Source: an uncultured Spirochaetales bacterium (lineage in GTDB: Bacteria; Spirochaetota; Spirochaetia; Sphaerochaetales; Sphaerochaetaceae). Taken from it: DNA of 64,000 nt. Below the pieces are notes generated by a model. It did no database searches, had not been told where the DNA came from, and was given only the letters and a program-made list of their open reading frames with translations. The stretch lies in contig CASENB010000026.1 of NCBI GenBank assembly GCA_949289305.1, forward strand, positions 1-64,000. The letters are read 5' to 3'. Both the position numbers and the translations under genes were made by a program. Positions 62,875 through 64,000 of this stretch are shown here, one piece after another (position 1 is the stretch's first letter; the number at the start of each line of letters is the position of its first letter).

Positions 62875-64000
62875 ATGTCAAACGTATTCAAAGGTCGTAG
62901 TTTGTGCGTAATTGAAGATTTTTCAATCGATGAGAGAAGGTATTTCTTTAAAAAGACGAATGAGCTGAAGAAAGCAATCCTTAACGATGATGAGAAAGCG
63001 ATGGACAGCTTCAGAATCAACGATCCTGATTTCGGAATCTACGAAGTCTTTCTAGAGGACAGCACGAGAACTAAGGAGAGTTTTAGAAATGCCGCGAATT
63101 TCCATCATGCAAAAGTTTCAGAACTTCTATGTTCGTCATCAAGCATAAACAAGGGCGAGAGCTATGCGGACACATTCAACATGCTCTCAGGATACTCTAA
63201 TCAGATCTTCATTGTAAGAAGCAAGGTAGAAGGGCTTACAAAGTGGCTTAGCGAGGAGACGAGCGAGTACGCAGAGAGAAACGGACTTAAATACAAGCCT
63301 GCTTTCATCAATGCGGGAGACGGTAAGCATGAACATCCGACTCAGGAGCTTTTAGACGAGTTCTCCTTCCTTGAAAAACAGGATATGGATTTTTCCCATA
63401 TACATTTAGCTCTTGTCGGCGACCTGTATCACGGAAGGACAGTGCACTCAAAGGCTAATGGACTAAAGATTTTTGATTCTGTAAAAGTTGATCTTGTCGC
63501 TCCAAGCGAACTCATGATGCCTGAAAACTACATAGAGATCATGAAGGAAAACGGATTTGAAGTTAACATCTATCCATCAATCGAGGCGTATTTAGATAAT
63601 GGCGATATCGCAACTATGTGGTACTTCACACGTCCTCAGCTTGAGAGAATGGGTGAGCGCATATTAAAGAAAGAAGCAGAGCTCAGAGAGGCTATCACGT
63701 TCAAAAGAGAATTCATGGACCGCTTGAAAGAGGGTACGAAGTTCTATCATCCGCTTCCGCGCCATAAGGAACATCCTACGATTCCGACATTCCTTGATAA
63801 GACAGATCTTAATGGATGGGAGATGCAGGCTATAAACGGAATGTACTGCAGGATAACGCTTCTTTCTTTGATCGCAGGAAAGATCGGTGATGATTTTGAC
63901 GGAAAAAGCGCGAAAGAGAGAGATTACAAGAGTGAAGAGTACATCGTCGAAGTCAAGCCGGAAAAGAAGGAGAATAAAGAGAAAAACATCTCTGAAGGAG
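62875..64000 (+). CDS. pyrB: Aspartate carbamoyltransferase, possibly fused PyrB-PyrI (cut by window edge)
   Basis: At least 375 residues, open at the window end. Motifs of the catalytic chain: carbamoyl-phosphate site STRTKESF, second site HEHPTQELLDEF, aspartate site YHPLPRH. It commits carbamoyl phosphate to pyrimidine synthesis. GGAGG precedes the ATG. After about residue 335 the sequence runs into a Lys/Glu-rich linker (VEVKPEKKENKEK) and is still open, which suggests a fused regulatory (PyrI) domain as in Thermotoga and some treponemes. Not determined here. Confidence 0.93.
   Translation, partial: MSNVFKGRSLCVIEDFSIDERRYFFKKTNELKKAILNDDEKAMDSFRINDPDFGIYEVFLEDSTRTKESFRNAANFHHAKVSELLCSSSSINKGESYADTFNMLSGYSNQIFIVRSKVEGLTKWLSEETSEYAERNGLKYKPAFINAGDGKHEHPTQELLDEFSFLEKQDMDFSHIHLALVGDLYHGRTVHSKANGLKIFDSVKVDLVAPSELMMPENYIEIMKENGFEVNIYPSIEAYLDNGDIATMWYFTRPQLERMGERILKKEAELREAITFKREFMDRLKEGTKFYHPLPRHKEHPTIPTFLDKTDLNGWEMQAINGMYCRITLLSLIAGKIGDDFDGKSAKERDYKSEEYIVEVKPEKKENKEKNISEG

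Noticed and set aside
1..64000. tRNA and rRNA genes
   Set aside because: Intergenic spaces were read on both strands; no tRNA-like cloverleaf with a GTTC-loop and no rRNA sequence was found.

Overview
The window looks like a chromosome segment of a low-GC, host-associated spirochaete of the Treponema / Sphaerochaeta kind. That placement is inferred from gene content: a eukaryote-type hexokinase, an over-long PRPP synthetase, an archaeal-type UMP kinase, a CBS/DRTGG-type pyrophosphatase, sugar-binding proteins with a spirochaete-style cleaved signal, and several signal-peptide beta-barrel and lipoprotein candidates. No rRNA or tRNA gene was seen. Genes are tightly packed: most same-strand neighbours overlap or nearly touch, and seven of nine convergent gene pairs overlap at their 3' ends.

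Layout. 1-517 is the distal end of a CRISPR array with no cas genes in the window. It is followed by a scrap of transposase and the first of three DUF4143-type AAA ATPases (761-2131; the others are 17817-19178 and 34976-36229). 2.3-8.6 kb holds an acetyltransferase, a ZIP metal transporter, a BrnQ amino-acid carrier, a flavodoxin/ferredoxin plus aldo-keto reductase pair, and a secreted 5'-nucleotidase. 8.6-11.1 kb is an envelope operon (membrane protein, lipoprotein, outer-membrane barrel). 11.1-16.6 kb is a sugar ABC import operon with an FAD oxidoreductase and its LacI regulator, followed by LrgAB. 19.2-24.5 kb carries pyrimidine salvage and catabolism, including a HAD-cytidine deaminase fusion, a phospholipase-D lipoprotein and two small barrel candidates. 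24.5-33.3 kb is housekeeping: rpiB, pyrophosphatase, relA/spoT, prmC-prfA, an AI-2E family permease and sbcB. An unlisted 34-residue membrane peptide with its own promoter lies at 33365-33469.

33.7-44.4 kb has an MFS transporter, a TetR-flavodoxin-carboxymuconolactone decarboxylase-cupin redox operon with paired operators, a GH3 glucosidase, and an operon with hexokinase, pyridoxal kinase and a nucleosidase. 44.4-53.6 kb holds pyruvate kinase, a radical-SAM protein, UMP kinase, SSB, a thioredoxin-like protein, a lamin-tail-like lipoprotein, argH, PRPP synthetase and an aminotransferase. 53.6-58.6 kb is an operon led by a 1086-residue, extremely acidic protein. 58.7-62.7 kb is a polysaccharide export pair (Wza-like, Wzc-like). 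The window ends inside pyrB.

The points most worth following are: (1) a 22-codon leader peptide and terminator hairpin in front of pyrB, laid out like the E. coli pyrBI UTP-sensing attenuator; (2) a set of genes with no Shine-Dalgarno whose ATG lies 6-7 nt after a -10 box, which suggests leaderless mRNAs, three of them with the same TTGCTn-N16 spacing; (3) the HAD-cytidine deaminase fusion; (4) iterated DNA motifs in front of two of the DUF4143 ATPases; and (5) the acidic repeat protein.
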